A DNA stretch of 64,000 nt from Meishania litoralis (GTDB taxonomy: Bacteria; Bacteroidota; Bacteroidia; Flavobacteriales; Flavobacteriaceae), in assembly GCF_042611095.1 (NCBI RefSeq), contig NZ_JBHFPV010000001.1, positions 310,001-374,000 on the forward strand. Direction: 5' to 3'. This document shows, piece by piece, positions 62,649 to 64,000 of the stretch (the stretch's first letter is position 1; every line of letters begins with the position of its first letter). The translations under genes and the position numbers were made by a program. The notes under the pieces are model-generated. The model had not been told where the DNA came from. It was given only the letters and a program-made list of their open reading frames with translations, and did not search any database.

Positions 62649-63659
62649 CTATCGGTAGCGCAATTCGTAATCTGAGATTTCTGCGGAATACTCAGAGCCA
62701 TATACAGGTTTGGGCATACCCATGTCATAAGGTGACGGGGCCATCCATTGACTTTTGACTCCTTCTATCCGCATCGTGCCCTGTGGGTCTATTTCGGCAA
62801 AAGCATACAGAGGGTCCATGTACGGTGCCAAATTCGGCAACCATTTATACTCTTTGTACAATGCCTCGGGAAAACGATCGGTATTTCGATACTTATCTTC
62901 CATCCATTGGTACGACATACTGTTGATTTCAATATAATCTATGCCATTCTGACGATGATGAAAGTCGATATGATTGTGACCGTTCATACAACAGACAACC
63001 TTTTCGCTGTTGGCTTCCAATATTTTTTGTAGTGAAAGGCGGTTCTTCACACCCCATTGATAATGCCATAGGCTCTGATGAGAAAAAACGATCGTTGGCA
63101 GTTCGGTACCCTCCAAATCACTTTTGAACCATGCTATCTGCTCATTATTTATATATGTGCGATACTTATCTTCGACATAAAAGTTTGAATTATCATAATC
63201 TACAAACTTCCCATCTTGGTATAAAAAGTTTGCATCAAGTACGATAAAATGAAAGTTTTGAAAATCAAAAGAATAATATGGATCTTGCATTTCCCAAAAT
63301 TCCATTGCCTGAAATTTCGAATGCCTATCCATATCATGATTACCTAAAACATGGTATTTTGGCCCCTTGAAGGCTCTCCAAATTTCAAGAAACGGAACGT
63401 TCTTGGGATCGGCCATACAAAAATCACCGAGTTGAACAATAAAATCAACTTCTTTACGCCCCGCTTCGCCAATAAACTTCTGCAGCCGTTGATCGGCATC
63501 GGGCATCAAGTCTTTGTGTACGTCGGCCACAATTCCGAAACGCAGTACTTCAGCAGAATTACCTAGACTTGCGCCAGGTCTAAAAGACAATACGGTCGAT
63601 GGAAGTATTGTGGTCATGGATCCCATCCCGAGCTGCGCGACAAAATTTCTACGTTTCAT
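62649..63659 (-). CDS. Tat-exported calcineurin-like metallophosphoesterase
   Basis: 336 residues. Start MKRRNFVAQLGMGSMTT is twin-arginine-like. Metallophosphoesterase motifs: RFGIVADVHKD (Dx[H]), VQLGDFCMA (GD), VLGNHDMDRH (GNHD), VFSHQSLWHY and MNGHNHIDFH. An exported phosphoesterase of unknown substrate. It is convergent with the SDR gene (24 bases apart) and 49 bases after the discoidin-domain gene on the same strand. Confidence 0.88.
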   Translation of the reverse strand: MKRRNFVAQLGMGSMTTILPSTVLSFRPGASLGNSAEVLRFGIVADVHKDLMPDADQRLQKFIGEAGRKEVDFIVQLGDFCMADPKNVPFLEIWRAFKGPKYHVLGNHDMDRHSKFQAMEFWEMQDPYYSFDFQNFHFIVLDANFLYQDGKFVDYDNSNFYVEDKYRTYINNEQIAWFKSDLEGTELPTIVFSHQSLWHYQWGVKNRLSLQKILEANSEKVVCCMNGHNHIDFHHRQNGIDYIEINSMSYQWMEDKYRNTDRFPEALYKEYKWLPNLAPYMDPLYAFAEIDPQGTMRIEGVKSQWMAPSPYDMGMPKPVYGSEYSAEISDYELRYR

Positions 63660-63708
63660 TCAACACATTGATTTAAAACCGATAGGTGTAAGCCTAAGCT
63701 ATCAAACC

Positions 63709-64000
63709 TTACTCCATCACTGTAATTATGCCAATCTCGGCAAATGATGCCCTTAAATCATCACCATCTACCGTAACCCCTCTTAACTTCACATATCGCG
63801 CCTTGGTAACGTCAAAATGAACGGTCTGCTCGATCCGGTTGTTCACTACATTGCCAAACTCGCCTTTGGCGGCAGGTTTCCAATTCTTGTTATCGGTGCT
63901 TACCAAAAATTCATAATTTGTAATTATACCAAAGGGATAACGCTCTTGGATCGGCCAATACGAAAATCCTTTAAGGCCGTAGACCTTTCCTAGGTCAATT
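63709..64000 (-). CDS. C-terminal F5/8-type (discoidin) domain of a larger protein (cut by window edge)
   Basis: The last 96 codons of a gene that runs off the right end. The text (DLGKVYGLKGFSYWPIQER, GIITNYEFLVSTDNKNW, GEFGNVVNNRIEQTVHF, ARYVKLRGV) is an F5/8 type C carbohydrate-binding domain. This wording resembles the C-terminal module of flavobacterial alpha-L-fucosidases (GH29), but the catalytic part is outside the window. The ORF start at 63906 (TTG) is not a true start. Confidence 0.8.
   Translation of the reverse strand, partial: IDLGKVYGLKGFSYWPIQERYPFGIITNYEFLVSTDNKNWKPAAKGEFGNVVNNRIEQTVHFDVTKARYVKLRGVTVDGDDLRASFAEIGIITVME

Noticed and set aside
1..64000. CRISPR array or tRNA gene
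   Set aside because: No regularly spaced direct repeats and no complete cloverleaf except the tmRNA ends.

Overview
The window looks like the chromosome of a marine member of the Flavobacteriaceae. The reasons are Bacteroidota-type promoters (TAnnTTTG -7 boxes), a gliding-motility/type IX secretion C-terminal domain on a giant surface protein, several SusC/TonB-type receptors and OmpA/TPR envelope proteins, two lipoprotein sulfatases typical of polysaccharide-degrading marine flavobacteria, and a tmRNA whose tag ends in NNYALAA. Nothing in the sequence fixes the genus.

Layout. 1-12.9 kb is core housekeeping and envelope: the start of gyrB (cut by the window edge), asnB, a DUF2911 protein, an amidohydrolase lipoprotein, an NYN/LOTUS RNase-like protein, an OmpA protein, then an outer-membrane barrel and a 1007-residue TPR protein divergent from ftsE. 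13.9-21.3 kb is dominated by a probable siderophore/iron operon (TonB receptor, DUF4198, DUF3325-like, DUF3649-like, PepSY, small Cys-rich protein) with a divergent AraC/PchR-like regulator. 21.7-30.5 kb has a membrane-Nudix fusion, two sulfatases, polyphosphate glucokinase, typA, and kdsA. 30.6-32.9 kb is a membrane protein/winged-helix regulator/creD cluster with a nearly identical palindrome in front of both transcription units. 33-41 kb carries a serine-hydrolase-fold lipoprotein lacking the usual serine, a PHP phosphoesterase, a 1394-residue type IX-secreted protein and a LYS1/alanine-dehydrogenase-like enzyme.

41.2-50.5 kb is the accessory region. It starts at ssrA (tmRNA), which has a degenerate second copy of its 3' end about 160 bp downstream, next to a small GIY-YIG gene. 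It then holds a type I restriction-modification locus whose three subunits all carry visible lesions (hsdM frameshift, hsdS stop codon, hsdR Walker A change), interrupted by an ORF6N gene, a truncated rhuM and an IS200/RAYT-like transposase flanked by GCTCC-N3-GGAGC hairpins. Base and codon use here is visibly more AT-rich than in the neighbouring genes.

50.5-54.9 kb is a NarL-type two-component system with small genes around it; three of the surrounding genes share a 21-bp palindromic motif upstream. 54.9-64 kb is a sugar-acid catabolic region: divergent operons encode a PVC-type dehydrogenase/cytochrome c, a GntP permease and an IlvD/Edd dehydratase on one side, and a TIM-barrel isomerase and an SDR dehydrogenase on the other. 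A metallophosphoesterase and the end of a discoidin-domain protein, possibly a fucosidase, follow.
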